The notes beneath the pieces are model-generated. The model saw nothing but the letters and a program-made list of their open reading frames with translations. It was not told where the DNA came from and did not search any database. 64,000 bases of DNA, from positions 310,001 through 374,000 of the forward strand of contig JADJUS010000022.1 of NCBI GenBank assembly GCA_016716905.1. Direction: 5' to 3'. This document shows, piece by piece, positions 1 to 9,720 of the stretch. The position numbers and the translations under genes are program-made. The DNA comes from Acidobacteriota bacterium. GTDB taxonomy: Bacteria > Acidobacteriota > Vicinamibacteria > Vicinamibacterales > SCN-69-37. Within the stretch, counting starts at the first letter, position 1. Every line of letters starts with the position of its first letter.

Positions 1-2073
1 CGTCATCTCCACCGCGTACATCGACTCGCGCATGACGCGGTCCACGAGCTCGCCGGCGGGCACTCGATCGGTCAGCGCCAGCCACCGGCGCGCGCCGGCG
101 CGGACGCAATCGAGCAACTGCCGATCAACGTCCGCGAGCGCTGCCGCGGGCTCAGCGTCACCGATGATCGCGGCCGACAGGCCGGGGGCCAACGCCGCCA
201 GCGCGGCGTCCGACAGCCGGACAAACCGCGAGCGCAGGAGCTCCGCGGCCCGGAGATTCGATTCGGGTTGCGCGAGAAACCTGAGCAGCGCCTGCAGGTC
301 CTGCACTTCGGGCGCGTCGAAGAAACCCAGGCCCTTGTACACGTACGTGCGGATCCCGAGTTGCTCCAGGGCTTCTTCGTACACCTGGTGTCCGGCCCGC
401 GCGCGGAACAGTATCGCCACGTCATCAGGCCGTGCCGCTCTTGGTGGCCCCTGACGGTCGCGCACCGTGGCTTCGGCCAGGAACCGCGCAATCTCGGCGG
501 CCACCGCATCAGCCGACGCCTGAAGGGACGCGCCGGCGACCACGCCAAGCACGGGCCGCCCGTCGCGCCGGGCGCCCTGCGCGATCGCATCCACCGGGAA
601 GTGGTCGCGCTCCTCATACGCGAACCGTTCCTCAAGATCCGGGTCGCCTTCCAGACCCGATGCCAGCACATTCACGAAGGCCAGCAGTTCGGCCACCGCC
701 CGGAAATTCTTGGTGATGGCCTGTTTGACCTGGCGGCCGGGACGCAACGCCGAGATCCGGCGCGCGGCTTCGTCAAGCAGCGCGACCTCAGCATGCCGGA
801 AGCGATAGATCGACTGCTTGCGGTCGCCGACGATGAAGATCGAGTTTTGTCCGTCGGCCACACCTTCGCCTTCGCCCCAGGCCGCGATCAGCAAATCCAC
901 CAAGCGCCACTGCTGGCGGCTCGTGTCCTGGAACTCGTCTACCAGCAGATGGTGATAACGCGCCTGCAGCTTCAAACGGCTCCGCGCGAACTCCTCCTGG
1001 CGCTCGAGAAGCGCCACGGCGCGGTCGAGCATGCCGGAAAAATCGAGCACCGCATGCTCATCGAGCAACCGCTGGTACTGATGCACGGCAATGGTCAGCA
1101 CCGTGAGCAACCCACGCGCCAGCAACCCATCGACGTCGCGTTCCAGCGCATCGATCGACGCCTCGATGCCGGGAGCCATCGCGAGGAACGCCGCTTCGTG
1201 CCGCTTGCGGGCGGCGGCATTCGAATGGTCGCGCGCGTTCCCGGGCAACTTCTTGCGGGCCTCGAGCTTCTTGGTGAGGAAGTACCGTTCGAGCCGCCGC
1301 CGCAACTGAGGAACGTCGCTGACGGGAATGTCTTCGCCAGTCGCAAGCCGGGCCGCCTCTGCGGCCACCCACTGGAACTCGGCCAGGGATGGCGGACCGT
1401 CCGCCACAAAGGCCTCGTGTCCGTTGAACACGGCGCGGACGCGCGCGACAAACGCCCGCGATACCTCGTCGGGGCCTTGCACGCGTACTTTTTGCCTGAC
1501 AAACGTCGCCACCGCAGGCAGTGCGACCTGGCGCCGATCCAACAACGTCGCCAGCACGCCCTGCAGCACCGTGGCCTTGATGCGTGTGAACAACAGCCGC
1601 ACATTTTCATCACGCACCACCACGCCGCGCACGATCCGCATCGTCACATCGAGTGCTTCGGTGGTAAACCGCGCCATCTCGGTCTCGTCGGCAATTTCGA
1701 AGCCCGGGTCGACGCCCGCCTCGAGCGGGAACTCGCGCAGCAGGCCGAAACAGAACGCGTCGATCGTGGCGACCTGAATCTCGGCCAGCAGCGCGTGAGA
1801 AGCCTCGGCGCGCAGTTGCTCGAGGATGCGCTCGCGCATCTCGGCCGCCGCTTTCCTCGTGAACGTGATCGCGAGGATATGCCGAGGCGACACGCCCAGG
1901 CGAATGAGCCGGACATACCGATCCACAAGCACACGGGTCTTGCCGGTGCCGGCCGAGGCCTCAAGCACCACGTGCTGCGCCGGGTCGGACGCAAAATCGC
2001 GCGCCGCCTGGTCTGGCAACACCGCCGGCGCCGGCTTGTCGTCATCGGGCAGATCAAACAGGCTCGTCTGCAT
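1..2073 (-). CDS. addA: AddA/RecB-type UvrD-family helicase, C-terminus cut by window edge
   Basis: Superfamily 1 helicase expected to be the motor subunit of an AddAB-type double-strand-break resection helicase-nuclease. The frame stays open to base 1, so only the first 691 codons are visible. The Walker A motif (EASAGTGKT) is at residues 38-46. A helicase motif Ia-like segment (ITFTRKAAAEM) follows soon after, and the Walker B motif DEFQDT is at about 379-384. The expected C-terminal nuclease domain would lie beyond the window. The ATG at 2073 lies 20 nt inside the end of addB, so the two are co-transcribed and probably translationally coupled. A 625-codon ORF on the plus strand is its antisense shadow. 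I am sure of the family; the AddA name rests mainly on the addB neighbour. Confidence 0.93.
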   Translation of the reverse strand, partial: MQTSLFDLPDDDKPAPAVLPDQAARDFASDPAQHVVLEASAGTGKTRVLVDRYVRLIRLGVSPRHILAITFTRKAAAEMRERILEQLRAEASHALLAEIQVATIDAFCFGLLREFPLEAGVDPGFEIADETEMARFTTEALDVTMRIVRGVVVRDENVRLLFTRIKATVLQGVLATLLDRRQVALPAVATFVRQKVRVQGPDEVSRAFVARVRAVFNGHEAFVADGPPSLAEFQWVAAEAARLATGEDIPVSDVPQLRRRLERYFLTKKLEARKKLPGNARDHSNAAARKRHEAAFLAMAPGIEASIDALERDVDGLLARGLLTVLTIAVHQYQRLLDEHAVLDFSGMLDRAVALLERQEEFARSRLKLQARYHHLLVDEFQDTSRQQWRLVDLLIAAWGEGEGVADGQNSIFIVGDRKQSIYRFRHAEVALLDEAARRISALRPGRQVKQAITKNFRAVAELLAFVNVLASGLEGDPDLEERFAYEERDHFPVDAIAQGARRDGRPVLGVVAGASLQASADAVAAEIARFLAEATVRDRQGPPRAARPDDVAILFRARAGHQVYEEALEQLGIRTYVYKGLGFFDAPEVQDLQALLRFLAQPESNLRAAELLRSRFVRLSDAALAALAPGLSAAIIGDAEPAAALADVDRQLLDCVRAGARRWLALTDRVPAGELVDRVMRESMYAVEMT

Positions 2074-5026
2074 CGTCCTCCAGCTTGTATTCCTTGCGAC
2101 AGACGCCGGCGTACTTGCACCAGCCGCACTCACTTGTGGAGATAGGCCGGGCGGGAAACTCCCCGGCTTCGATCTCGCCGATGACACCGGCAAACTCCGT
2201 GGCCCTGGCCTGGACGGCGACCGACGAGTCGGTGCGAGAGCCCAGGCGCCCTTCGAGCCGTTGTTCATCACCAAACGCGAGGTACATCGCCGCCGCCACG
2301 GGGTGTGGGGTGTGATCGCGCGCTTCGAGCTTTTGCTGGGCCGCCCACGCGTAGGCGGCGATCTGGATCGACGTTTTCAAATCCGGCATGCGCCCAAGCT
2401 TGTAGTCCACCACGCGCAGGCTGCCATCACTGAAGACGTCCACGCGATCGGCCTTGCCGTTGATCTCGATGGTGACCTCGTCCAGTCCACCGAGCACAGG
2501 GAACCTGAACGGGCCCTTCAGCACTTCTTCAAGATGGCGAGCGACCACATCGCCGCCATCTTCGGCTTCCAGTTCGAACACGCGCTCGGCGACGCCGCGA
2601 GCGACGAGTGAACCCAACAGGCGCGTCTCTTCCAGCACGCGGTCGGCATCAGGAAGCGCGCTGCAGGTCTCTCGCGCCATTGCCGTGAACATCGCAACCG
2701 CTTCGGGCAGTCGCTCGGCCGTGATGGTGCCATGGCCGGCGGCATTCCACGCCCGATAGAACCGCTCGAACAAGTCGTGCATCAGGGTGCCGCGCTCCAT
2801 CGGAGTGAGGCCGACGGCCTCCTCATTCTCCTGCTGCAGGTGGAGCACGGATTCCGCGAAGTACTGGAAGGGACACGTGACGTATCGATCGACCTTGCTG
2901 ACTCGATACGCCTGAGGCGCTTGTGGCAGGCCGACGCCGCGGTACCGTTCGTCGTCGAGGGGCGGACGCTGCCTGCGCGCGTCGAGCCAGGCGGCCGCAT
3001 CCTCCGGCAGTTGGGCATCGTCTTGGCTCGCGCCTGAGAGCACTTCGTCGCTGAAAATCTGGACCGGCGGCAACACGTCACTCAACACGGCAGGCAGGCC
3101 CCGCGCCACCTCCACCATCGGCGACAAGCCGACCATGGCATCACCTTCCAGATGGAACGCGTGCAGGTGCAGGCTTCGTGACGGCAAGCCGGTGAGATCG
3201 CGAAAGCCGGCCAACTGGGCTGCCGCGTGATCGGCATCTTGCGGCCAGCCCAGCACCTTCAGGAGTCCGCTCGTATAAAAGATGCTGCGACGCTGTCGCT
3301 CGGGCCAGTCGGTTTCCACCAGGCCCACCAGATGCACGTGATCAAATTCGCCGAACCGCGCGGCCACCGCATCCACGAGGTGGACGCCGGCTTGATTGCG
3401 CGCGGGCGAAAAGGTCTGGCGCTCCACCTGGTGTCGAATGGCAGCCACCAGTTCGTCGGCTTCCCGATGGCGATCATCGTGGCGCTCGTACGCATCCGCC
3501 AACGCGTCGAGCGAGCCGAGCACGGCCGCGCGGGCGCGCAGATACGCCTGGCGCCACTCATCACCTTCACCGGGCCCGAGTTGGCGTGCACGCAGAAATG
3601 CGGCCACGCATCGGACCTGATTCGACGCGGTCGCCTCCTGCTGGAACGGCGCCAGCTCACGGGCTGCGTCGGACGCCGCCTGCGCCGCCCTGGGCGCGCC
3701 GCTCGCACGCGCGCGATCGTGGCGATGGGCGCCAGCGAGGAAGCGGGTGACGGCGTCGGGATAACGATCGGCCCCGCCGGTGACTCGAAACCCGACGAGC
3801 ACGGTGTCGAGCGCCGCAACATCTTCAAGTGAGACGCGCTCTCCCTCAACTTCGAAGTTCAGCAAGGGCGAGCGCAACAACGCGAGGCTCGACTCGCGAG
3901 TGCCGCCGGTGCGAGCGACCACCAGAATCAGGTCGAGCAGCGCGGCATATGGCTCGCCGGCCAGCGGCAACGCGTCCAGCGCCTGGATCGGCACACCGGC
4001 GTCCTCGCACAGCTGACGGGTCAGGTACAGATACGGCAGGGGCCGCTGAAAAACGATGGCCGTCGGCGCGAGCCGGCCGGGCACGGCGTCCTGACGGGCG
4101 CGCGCGCGGATGTGCCGAATCACGTCGCGCACTTCCTCTTCGCGATCGCGGCCCACATGACACCACTCCCCGTCTTTGGCATCCGGTGGGCGGACGACCA
4201 CGGGCGACCATGGCGCCGGCGGCTCGCGACGTTCTTCGATCTCGGGCAGTTCACGTTCGAGGCGTTCGCGAAAACCGGCGTCGTGCGTTTCGTCGGTCAT
4301 GACCACGTCCACGCGCAGGCCAGGCCAGCGACCCAGCAGATCGAAGTCTGCGGGCCAGAGGCCGCGCGGATCGGTCGGATGGTCGGCCACGGCGACCACC
4401 ACGTGATCGACCGCCCACTGCGGCCGTTCGGCCAGCAGTAACGCGCGCAACATGTGTTCGTCGATGGCACCAGCAGCCACCACCGCGCGTTCGTACGCGA
4501 GGAACGAGAGGCCGAGGAAGGCCGTTTGATGAATGAGGCTTTCGCTGCCCCGGTCGCTGCCGCGCTCGACCTTCAGTTCGTCGAACAGTGCACGACGAAA
4601 ACGGGTGACCGACCGCTGGCGGCGGCGAAGCTCGTCGTAGAAGTCCAGCATCACGGCCACGAGCGCCGGGCGCAGGGCGAACGGCGCGCCACCCATGCGC
4701 GGGCGCCGTGCGGTGCGATCGGCGGCGGCCGCCATGAGCACTTCGCGTTCGACTCGCGCGAGCAGGCGCGGGGCACCCGGCAAGGTCAGATGAAGCCGGG
4801 TCATCCATTCGTCACGCGTCAGGAGGTCGGGCCAGATCACCGTGGCGATGCCCGTACGCGATGCGTGCCGCTCCAGGGTTTGCCGCAGCAGGGTGACCGA
4901 CGCGCGCGTGGGCACAATGACCACCCGCCGGCGTGCATCCAGAGGAGCGCCTTCAAGCGCCAGCGCCGCCACCGCTCTGCGGAAGCCGGCGAGATCGGAC
5001 GTACGAATGAGGCGACGGGTACTCAT
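2054..5026 (-). CDS. addB: AddB-type PD-(D/E)XK nuclease, Fe-S cluster subunit
   Basis: 990 residues, partner of the AddA helicase in recombinational repair. The N-terminus resembles an inactivated UvrD helicase fold (VVIVPTRASVTLLRQTL). The C-terminal third carries the nuclease: MERGTLMHDLFERFY, then GKADRVDVF and the VVDYKLG motif. Four cysteines (about C718, C967, C970, C976) flank the nuclease in the arrangement known to bind a 4Fe-4S cluster in AddB. The start codon overlaps the stop of the upstream secreted-protein gene by 4 nt (ATGA), and its end overlaps addA by 20 nt. Family assignment is firm, and the pairing with addA supports the AddB name. Confidence 0.93.
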   Translation of the reverse strand: MSTRRLIRTSDLAGFRRAVAALALEGAPLDARRRVVIVPTRASVTLLRQTLERHASRTGIATVIWPDLLTRDEWMTRLHLTLPGAPRLLARVEREVLMAAAADRTARRPRMGGAPFALRPALVAVMLDFYDELRRRQRSVTRFRRALFDELKVERGSDRGSESLIHQTAFLGLSFLAYERAVVAAGAIDEHMLRALLLAERPQWAVDHVVVAVADHPTDPRGLWPADFDLLGRWPGLRVDVVMTDETHDAGFRERLERELPEIEERREPPAPWSPVVVRPPDAKDGEWCHVGRDREEEVRDVIRHIRARARQDAVPGRLAPTAIVFQRPLPYLYLTRQLCEDAGVPIQALDALPLAGEPYAALLDLILVVARTGGTRESSLALLRSPLLNFEVEGERVSLEDVAALDTVLVGFRVTGGADRYPDAVTRFLAGAHRHDRARASGAPRAAQAASDAARELAPFQQEATASNQVRCVAAFLRARQLGPGEGDEWRQAYLRARAAVLGSLDALADAYERHDDRHREADELVAAIRHQVERQTFSPARNQAGVHLVDAVAARFGEFDHVHLVGLVETDWPERQRRSIFYTSGLLKVLGWPQDADHAAAQLAGFRDLTGLPSRSLHLHAFHLEGDAMVGLSPMVEVARGLPAVLSDVLPPVQIFSDEVLSGASQDDAQLPEDAAAWLDARRQRPPLDDERYRGVGLPQAPQAYRVSKVDRYVTCPFQYFAESVLHLQQENEEAVGLTPMERGTLMHDLFERFYRAWNAAGHGTITAERLPEAVAMFTAMARETCSALPDADRVLEETRLLGSLVARGVAERVFELEAEDGGDVVARHLEEVLKGPFRFPVLGGLDEVTIEINGKADRVDVFSDGSLRVVDYKLGRMPDLKTSIQIAAYAWAAQQKLEARDHTPHPVAAAMYLAFGDEQRLEGRLGSRTDSSVAVQARATEFAGVIGEIEAGEFPARPISTSECGWCKYAGVCRKEYKLEDDADEPV

Positions 5027-6411
5027 CGCACCCTGCGCGGCTGGAGTGCGGCCGCGAGACTCTTGACGCCCGCGCTGTGGAGCAGGTCCGCGCCCGTCAT
5101 GGCCGAGGAGGCGTTGCTCGAGAGTTCCGCGTTGGGAGCCACCGCCAGGCGCTGTCCCAGGAGCAGGCCGTGCTGCACGAGCTGCACGGCACTCCGGAAG
5201 ATGCCGTTGGACTCCACAAGTTCGTCGGGCGGCCGCAATGAGACGAGCACGCGGTCGAGTTCACTGAAATCCCGCGCGGCGGCGTCGAGTTTGCCGGGGC
5301 TGGCCGGCTCACCTTTCTTGATCGCCGATAGCGTGGACGCGTGTCTGGTCCACGCGCGATGCGCCGATCGAACGCGAGCCTCGTACGCCCGAAGCTGATC
5401 CTTCACGAGCGCCCACCGCTCAAACGCCAGTTGCTGATCCACCGCCAGACCAGACTCGCTCCACAATTTTCGGAGGGTCGCCGCCACGTCTCGGGGCCGC
5501 CGGTGGCCCAGCGTCGCGTCGCGGGACTCGACGTCCAGGATCAGCCGCCGGATGACCACGGGCTTGCCCTGGCGCACCGCAGCGTCCGCGCGGGTCAGGG
5601 CCTCGCGCAGCAGCAAGCGATACGCCGCGTCCGCTGCGATTTCTTCGGCGAGCAGTCGGGCGACTTCCGACCGGAGGCCTGCGTCTGCATCGGGCAGCGT
5701 TTCAGCCACTCGGTTCGCGGAGCGAAGCAGCGCGAGTTTCTCCACGCCGACATCGGTCGTGGTCGCCGCGATCAGGGCCATCTTGACGGTCTCGACCGGC
5801 GTGGGCGCTGTCATCAACGGCACCGGCGGTGGTGGGGTCACCGAGGCCACGAGGTCGATCGAAAATTGCGACGTGCCGGTGGCCGCCTGCAGATCGAGGA
5901 TCACGTCATCGATGATCGACACAATCTGGCGGAGTTCGGCTGCACGATAGCCGAAATGGTCTGCGGACCACGCGAGCAGGCGCCGGCGCGCCACAATGGC
6001 AATGCCCAAACGACGGTCTTTGTCGTCGCTCTCTTTCAGTGCGGTGACGGCGCGGGTGATATCCGCGATGAGCGCCTGGTATTCGCGCTCTCCGCGCAGC
6101 GCGGCGTAGTCGGCCATTCGCAGGGCGCTGGCATACGCCGTCGTCCGTTCCATGTCGACAACGGCGACGGGGACGGTAATGAGATCGTGCGTCTGTACGC
6201 CGCCCTTCTCGCCCTGCGCCACCACAAACACGAGGTCGGCATCGACCTGGGCGAACTCGCCATAGCTGGACAGCACACGGCCATCGCGCAGAAAGATCCG
6301 GAAGACGTCCAGCGCAGGCGAACCCGAGGGCGCGGCCTGACCGGCGGCTGTCGCGGCGGCTGTCAGGACGACCAACACGGCCCACACGGTCGATCGCAAC
6401 ACGGCGCGCAC
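5023..6411 (-). CDS. Secreted protein of unknown function upstream of addB
   Basis: About 462 residues from a GTG at 6411. The protein opens with a Sec-type signal (VRAVLRSTVWAVLVVLTAAA, then an A-x-A-like site before GQAAPSG). A short beta-rich segment follows (FRIFLRDGRVLSSYGEFAQV), resembling 'inner' domains that read a mode or path string, and the rest is long and helical. I recognise no catalytic motif. An in-frame ATG at 6462 is an alternative start, but it would put an unlikely hydrophilic stretch before the signal peptide. A CACAAT hexamer lies 6 nt before the GTG, matching the leaderless pattern seen elsewhere in the window. The gene overlaps addB by 4 nt, so it is likely expressed with addBA although no functional link is evident. 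Confidence 0.7.
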   Translation of the reverse strand: MRAVLRSTVWAVLVVLTAAATAAGQAAPSGSPALDVFRIFLRDGRVLSSYGEFAQVDADLVFVVAQGEKGGVQTHDLITVPVAVVDMERTTAYASALRMADYAALRGEREYQALIADITRAVTALKESDDKDRRLGIAIVARRRLLAWSADHFGYRAAELRQIVSIIDDVILDLQAATGTSQFSIDLVASVTPPPPVPLMTAPTPVETVKMALIAATTTDVGVEKLALLRSANRVAETLPDADAGLRSEVARLLAEEIAADAAYRLLLREALTRADAAVRQGKPVVIRRLILDVESRDATLGHRRPRDVAATLRKLWSESGLAVDQQLAFERWALVKDQLRAYEARVRSAHRAWTRHASTLSAIKKGEPASPGKLDAAARDFSELDRVLVSLRPPDELVESNGIFRSAVQLVQHGLLLGQRLAVAPNAELSSNASSAMTGADLLHSAGVKSLAAALQPRRVR

Positions 6412-6609
6412 TGCGTCATTGTGACCCAGCTCGGCACCGCTGTGGAAAACCTGTGCACACATCGTGGAAGGCCTGTGGACGTTCAACGCGCGAAAAGAAA
6501 AACCTGGGAGTTTGCTGAGCGAAAAGAGATGAGACACACACAAGGTGCAGATTCGTACGGCGCTTCGCTTGCGCGCATCTCTGCCGTCCGCGACAATCGT
6601 CGCGCGGCC

Positions 6610-6834
6610 GTGACACAAGTAACTTCCTCCTCCACTCTCGTGCGCTTTAAGGAAACGATCAACGGCCGGGCCTATGTGATCGAGGCATCTGCGGTCGCCC
6701 GCGACCGGTGGCGGGCCCAGATCGTGCGGCTTCCGGGCGGCCGGGCGGCCCTGATGCCCTTTTATGGTGCAACTCCCGACGAAGCGGCCGGCCAGCTCAG
6801 CGCCTGGCTGACGAGGGCTTCTCGGACCCAATAG
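6610..6834 (+). CDS. Small uncharacterised protein, 74 residues
   Basis: Reading from GTG at 6610 gives a compact soluble protein (VRFKETINGRAYVIEA, then DRWRAQIVRLPGG and MPFYGATPDEAAGQLSAWL). The pattern of a short beta-sheet followed by a TPDEAA...L helix resembles small antitoxin-like or HicB-like folds, but I cannot assign a family. The same frame is open far upstream only because it runs antisense to the preceding gene. No clear ribosome-binding site is visible before the GTG, and an ATG near 6530 is a possible longer start. It lies 21 nt upstream of the asparaginase gene. Confidence 0.6.
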   Translation: MTQVTSSSTLVRFKETINGRAYVIEASAVARDRWRAQIVRLPGGRAALMPFYGATPDEAAGQLSAWLTRASRTQ

Positions 6835-6842
6835 TGTCGCGG

Positions 6843-6848
6843 TAGAGT
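6843..6848 (+). promoter_or_regulatory. -10 element TAGAGT for asparaginase gene
   Basis: TAGAGT ends 7 nt before the ATG at 6856, placing the transcription start at or next to the start codon. No Shine-Dalgarno sequence is present. No good -35 is seen. Confidence 0.5.
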
Positions 6849-6855
6849 AACGACC

Positions 6856-7968
6856 ATGAATCGTTACGCCCTCGGTGCTGCGTCCGCGATCGCTTTGTAC
6901 CTGACCGGCTCCGCGCTGGTCGCCTCAGAGCCCACCCAATCCACTGCAACCGCCGGGCAAGCCCAGACCGCACAATCGCCGGCCGCCGCACCGGCCGTTG
7001 TGCTGCCAAAGGTCTACCTGTTCGCAACGGGGGGCACCATTTCAAACAAGGTCGGTGGACGCCTGACCGTGCAGGAACTGATTGCGTCCATTCCCGGTCT
7101 CGATCGCCGGGTGCGGGCCGAAGGCGAGCAATTTGCCAACACGTCGAGTTCCGCCCTCACGCTTGAGCAGTGGGTGGATCTGGCCAAGCGCATCAACGCG
7201 CGGTACAAGAGCGATCCCGAACTGGCGGGTGTGGTGGTCACGAGCGGCACCGACACCCTCGAGGAGCTCGCGTACTTCCTGCATCTGACCGTGCGCGACG
7301 AGCGTCCGGTGGTGGTGGTGGGATCGATGCGCAACCCGAGCACGCTTGGATACGAGGGCGCCGCCAATCTCGAAGACGCGTTCCTGACCGCGGCCCATCC
7401 GCAGTCGCGTGGAATGGGCGCGGTCGTGGTGCTCAACGACGAAATCAACTCGGCGCGCGAAGTGACAAAGACCGACGCGCTCAGTTTGGATACATTCCAG
7501 TCGGGCCGTTACGGCGTGCTGGGTGTGGTGGATGCGTCCGGAGTGGCGTACTACCGGAAGACCGCGCGCCGCCACTCGGCGCAAAGTGAGTTCGACGTGA
7601 CGAACCTCACCACGCTGCCCCGCGTCGACATTGCATGGGTCTATCAGGGCGCCACGGGTGACGTCATCAACGCCCTGGTCGATGCGGGCGCAAAGGGTGT
7701 GATCATCGCCGGCGCCGGTGCGGGGGCCACGAGCGGCACGCAGGGTCAGGGCATCACGTACGCCATCGGCAAACAGGTGTTTGTGGTAACAACCACTCGT
7801 GCGGGTGCCGGGCGCATCAGCGTACGGCCCCCGCGCCCAGGCACAACGCCGGTCTACAGCATCAGTGGTGACGACCTCACGCCCATCAAAGCGCGAATCC
7901 TCCTCATGCTCGCGATTGCGACAACAAACGACGGCCGCGTGATTCAGCGGATGTTCTCCGAGTACTAA
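6856..7968 (+). CDS. Periplasmic type II L-asparaginase family protein
   Basis: 370 residues that should hydrolyse L-asparagine to aspartate and ammonia outside the cytoplasm. A signal peptide occupies about residues 1-24 and is followed by an Ala/Gln/Thr-rich linker. The mature domain has the nucleophile motif FATGGTIS, the second active-site motif TSGTDTLEEL, and the Lys in AREVTKTDALSLDTF that completes the Thr-Lys-Asp triad. The flexible lid that carries the catalytic-support Tyr (Tyr25 in E. coli AnsB) is short here (SNKVGGRLTVQEL) and has no Tyr. Activity or specificity may therefore differ from the classical enzyme. It is followed 12 nt later by a serine-hydrolase lipoprotein gene, and both products are exported. 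Confidence 0.9.
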   Translation: MNRYALGAASAIALYLTGSALVASEPTQSTATAGQAQTAQSPAAAPAVVLPKVYLFATGGTISNKVGGRLTVQELIASIPGLDRRVRAEGEQFANTSSSALTLEQWVDLAKRINARYKSDPELAGVVVTSGTDTLEELAYFLHLTVRDERPVVVVGSMRNPSTLGYEGAANLEDAFLTAAHPQSRGMGAVVVLNDEINSAREVTKTDALSLDTFQSGRYGVLGVVDASGVAYYRKTARRHSAQSEFDVTNLTTLPRVDIAWVYQGATGDVINALVDAGAKGVIIAGAGAGATSGTQGQGITYAIGKQVFVVTTTRAGAGRISVRPPRPGTTPVYSISGDDLTPIKARILLMLAIATTNDGRVIQRMFSEY

Positions 7969-7980
7969 GCGGCCCGCCCC

Positions 7981-9720
7981 ATGCGGAAGTGGCTGCTCCA
8001 CGCGTCTGCACTGTTTACCGTCTCCACGGCACTGGCGTCTTGCGCGCCGGCGGCGGCCCCTGAACAGGACGCCGCACTCGCCGGGCAGGTGGATGCCCTC
8101 TTTCTTGCCCAGATCCGGCCCGACACACCTGGCTGCGCCGTTGGCGTCTATCGGAAGGGCGAAATCGTCCTCGCACGAGGGTATGGCGTTGCGAGCCTCG
8201 AAGACGGACGCCCGATCACTCCGCGCTCGGCCTTCAACCTGGGTTCCGCCTCGAAACCGTTCACAACACTCGCGGTGTTTCTGCTTGAACAGAGCGGCCG
8301 GCTCTCGATGGATGACGACGTACGCAAGTGGATGCCGGAGCTGCCGGACTACGGCAGTCCCATCCGCGTGCGCGACCTGCTGCAACACACCACCGGTCTC
8401 CGCGACTTCGAAACCCTGCAAGTGCTTTCCGCCCGGCCGGTGGCCAACGGTGCGGAGTTTCTCGGTTTGATGGCGGCGCAGCGCGCGCTGAATTTCGACC
8501 CCTCCACCACACACGAATACAGTCACTCCGACTACGGCCTACTAGGACTCATCGTCGAACGCGCGGCCGGCGTCCCGTTCGGCGAACACATGCAGCGCAC
8601 GGTGTTCGGCCCGCTGGGGATGGCGGGGACGTTTGTTGATGATGGCGGCGCGGGTGCGCGCAAGGACCGTGCGGTGGGCCATAGCACAACGCCGCGGGGC
8701 CTGGCCGTGCACTTTCCGTCCTCGCAGACGTTTGGAGGCGACAACGTCTACACGTCGATCGATGATCTGGCACGGTGGGATCGGAACTTCAGTTCGCCGA
8801 CTGTTGGAACGGCCGCGATGATGGCTCGCATGGCGAGTCGCCCAACCCTGGCCAATGGCGACACCATTCCGTACGCGTTCGGCCTTCGCGTGGATACCTA
8901 CCGCGGACTGCGCACCGTTCTTCGCGGTGGGCACCCAGCGGGCATGCAGGCGTGGTTCATGCGTTTTCCCGATCAGGAGTTCACGGTTGCGACCCTCTGC
9001 AACTCCGATAATTTGGAAGCATTCAGATTCTCGGAAGGAGTGGCGGATCTCTATCTCGCGTCGGTGTTGACCCCGGTCTCCGCGCGGCCTCCGGCGCCAG
9101 CGGCCGTGACGATGACGACGCAGGAACTTCAGCGGTATTCGGGCATCTACCGGTCGGTCGATGATCCATGGGATCTGCTCCCCATCGAGGTCAGGAATGG
9201 TGGCCTGGGTGAAGTGCTGTTTGATGACGCCGCCGATGAGACGTTTTTCCCCATGACACCGGCAGGAGACGGCCGCTTCTTTGAGATCGGGACCACGGGC
9301 AACGTGGGCATCTTCGTCTTTCGAGCGCCGGCTGTTGGCACTCCGTTACGGCTGGACGTCTCCTGGAACGGACGTTCGGTTGAGGTGATGGAGCGAGTCC
9401 CCGACGCCGAAGTCTGGCGTCCATCAACGGCCGCGCTGCTCGAATACTCCGGCGCCTGGTTCAACCCGGATCTTGGTGCGGCATGGCAGTTCGAGGCGAG
9501 AGGCGACCGGCTCGTGTGGCGGCGGCGTGGACAGCCGGACCTGACCGTGCGTCCTGTCACGCGCGACCGTTTCCTGCGCGGCCTTGGGGTGGACAGCGCG
9601 GTGTCAGTGCGGATGCACTTCACTCGCGACAGTGCGGGCCGGCTGACGGAACTGGTGGTATCAACGCCGCCGGGCGAAGACTCAGTGCAGAATCTGCGGT
9701 TTGTGAGGCTTCCGAAGTAA
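7981..9720 (+). CDS. Serine hydrolase lipoprotein, beta-lactamase class C/DD-peptidase fold
   Basis: 579 residues. The signal ends in a lipobox (TALASC), so the protein is probably a lipoprotein. The penicillin-binding fold shows the SxxK motif GSASKPFT (Ser89, Lys92). The second motif is YSH (about 180-182) where YxN is usual, and a GGH triad lies in LRGGHPAG. A roughly 200-residue C-terminal beta-rich domain follows (from LQRYSGIYRSVDDP), as in many CubicO-type esterases and peptidases. The substrate cannot be predicted; D-amino-acid peptides or esters are typical of the family. The stop codon overlaps the start of the next gene by 1 nt. Confidence 0.85.
   Translation: MRKWLLHASALFTVSTALASCAPAAAPEQDAALAGQVDALFLAQIRPDTPGCAVGVYRKGEIVLARGYGVASLEDGRPITPRSAFNLGSASKPFTTLAVFLLEQSGRLSMDDDVRKWMPELPDYGSPIRVRDLLQHTTGLRDFETLQVLSARPVANGAEFLGLMAAQRALNFDPSTTHEYSHSDYGLLGLIVERAAGVPFGEHMQRTVFGPLGMAGTFVDDGGAGARKDRAVGHSTTPRGLAVHFPSSQTFGGDNVYTSIDDLARWDRNFSSPTVGTAAMMARMASRPTLANGDTIPYAFGLRVDTYRGLRTVLRGGHPAGMQAWFMRFPDQEFTVATLCNSDNLEAFRFSEGVADLYLASVLTPVSARPPAPAAVTMTTQELQRYSGIYRSVDDPWDLLPIEVRNGGLGEVLFDDAADETFFPMTPAGDGRFFEIGTTGNVGIFVFRAPAVGTPLRLDVSWNGRSVEVMERVPDAEVWRPSTAALLEYSGAWFNPDLGAAWQFEARGDRLVWRRRGQPDLTVRPVTRDRFLRGLGVDSAVSVRMHFTRDSAGRLTELVVSTPPGEDSVQNLRFVRLPK

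Noticed and set aside
268..2145. 625-codon ORF on the plus strand over the helicase gene
   Set aside because: It is antisense to a frame with Walker A and DEFQDT motifs; the translation is Arg/His/Gln-rich with no domain, as expected for a high-GC shadow frame.
6441..6483. DnaA-box-like sequences suggesting a replication origin
   Set aside because: One 8/9 match (TGTGGAAAA) and one 6/9 match only; no dnaA, dnaN or AT-rich unwinding region nearby.
7042..8526. 494-codon minus-strand ORF spanning asparaginase and the serine hydrolase
   Set aside because: It crosses the boundary of two well-recognised plus-strand genes and has no motif.
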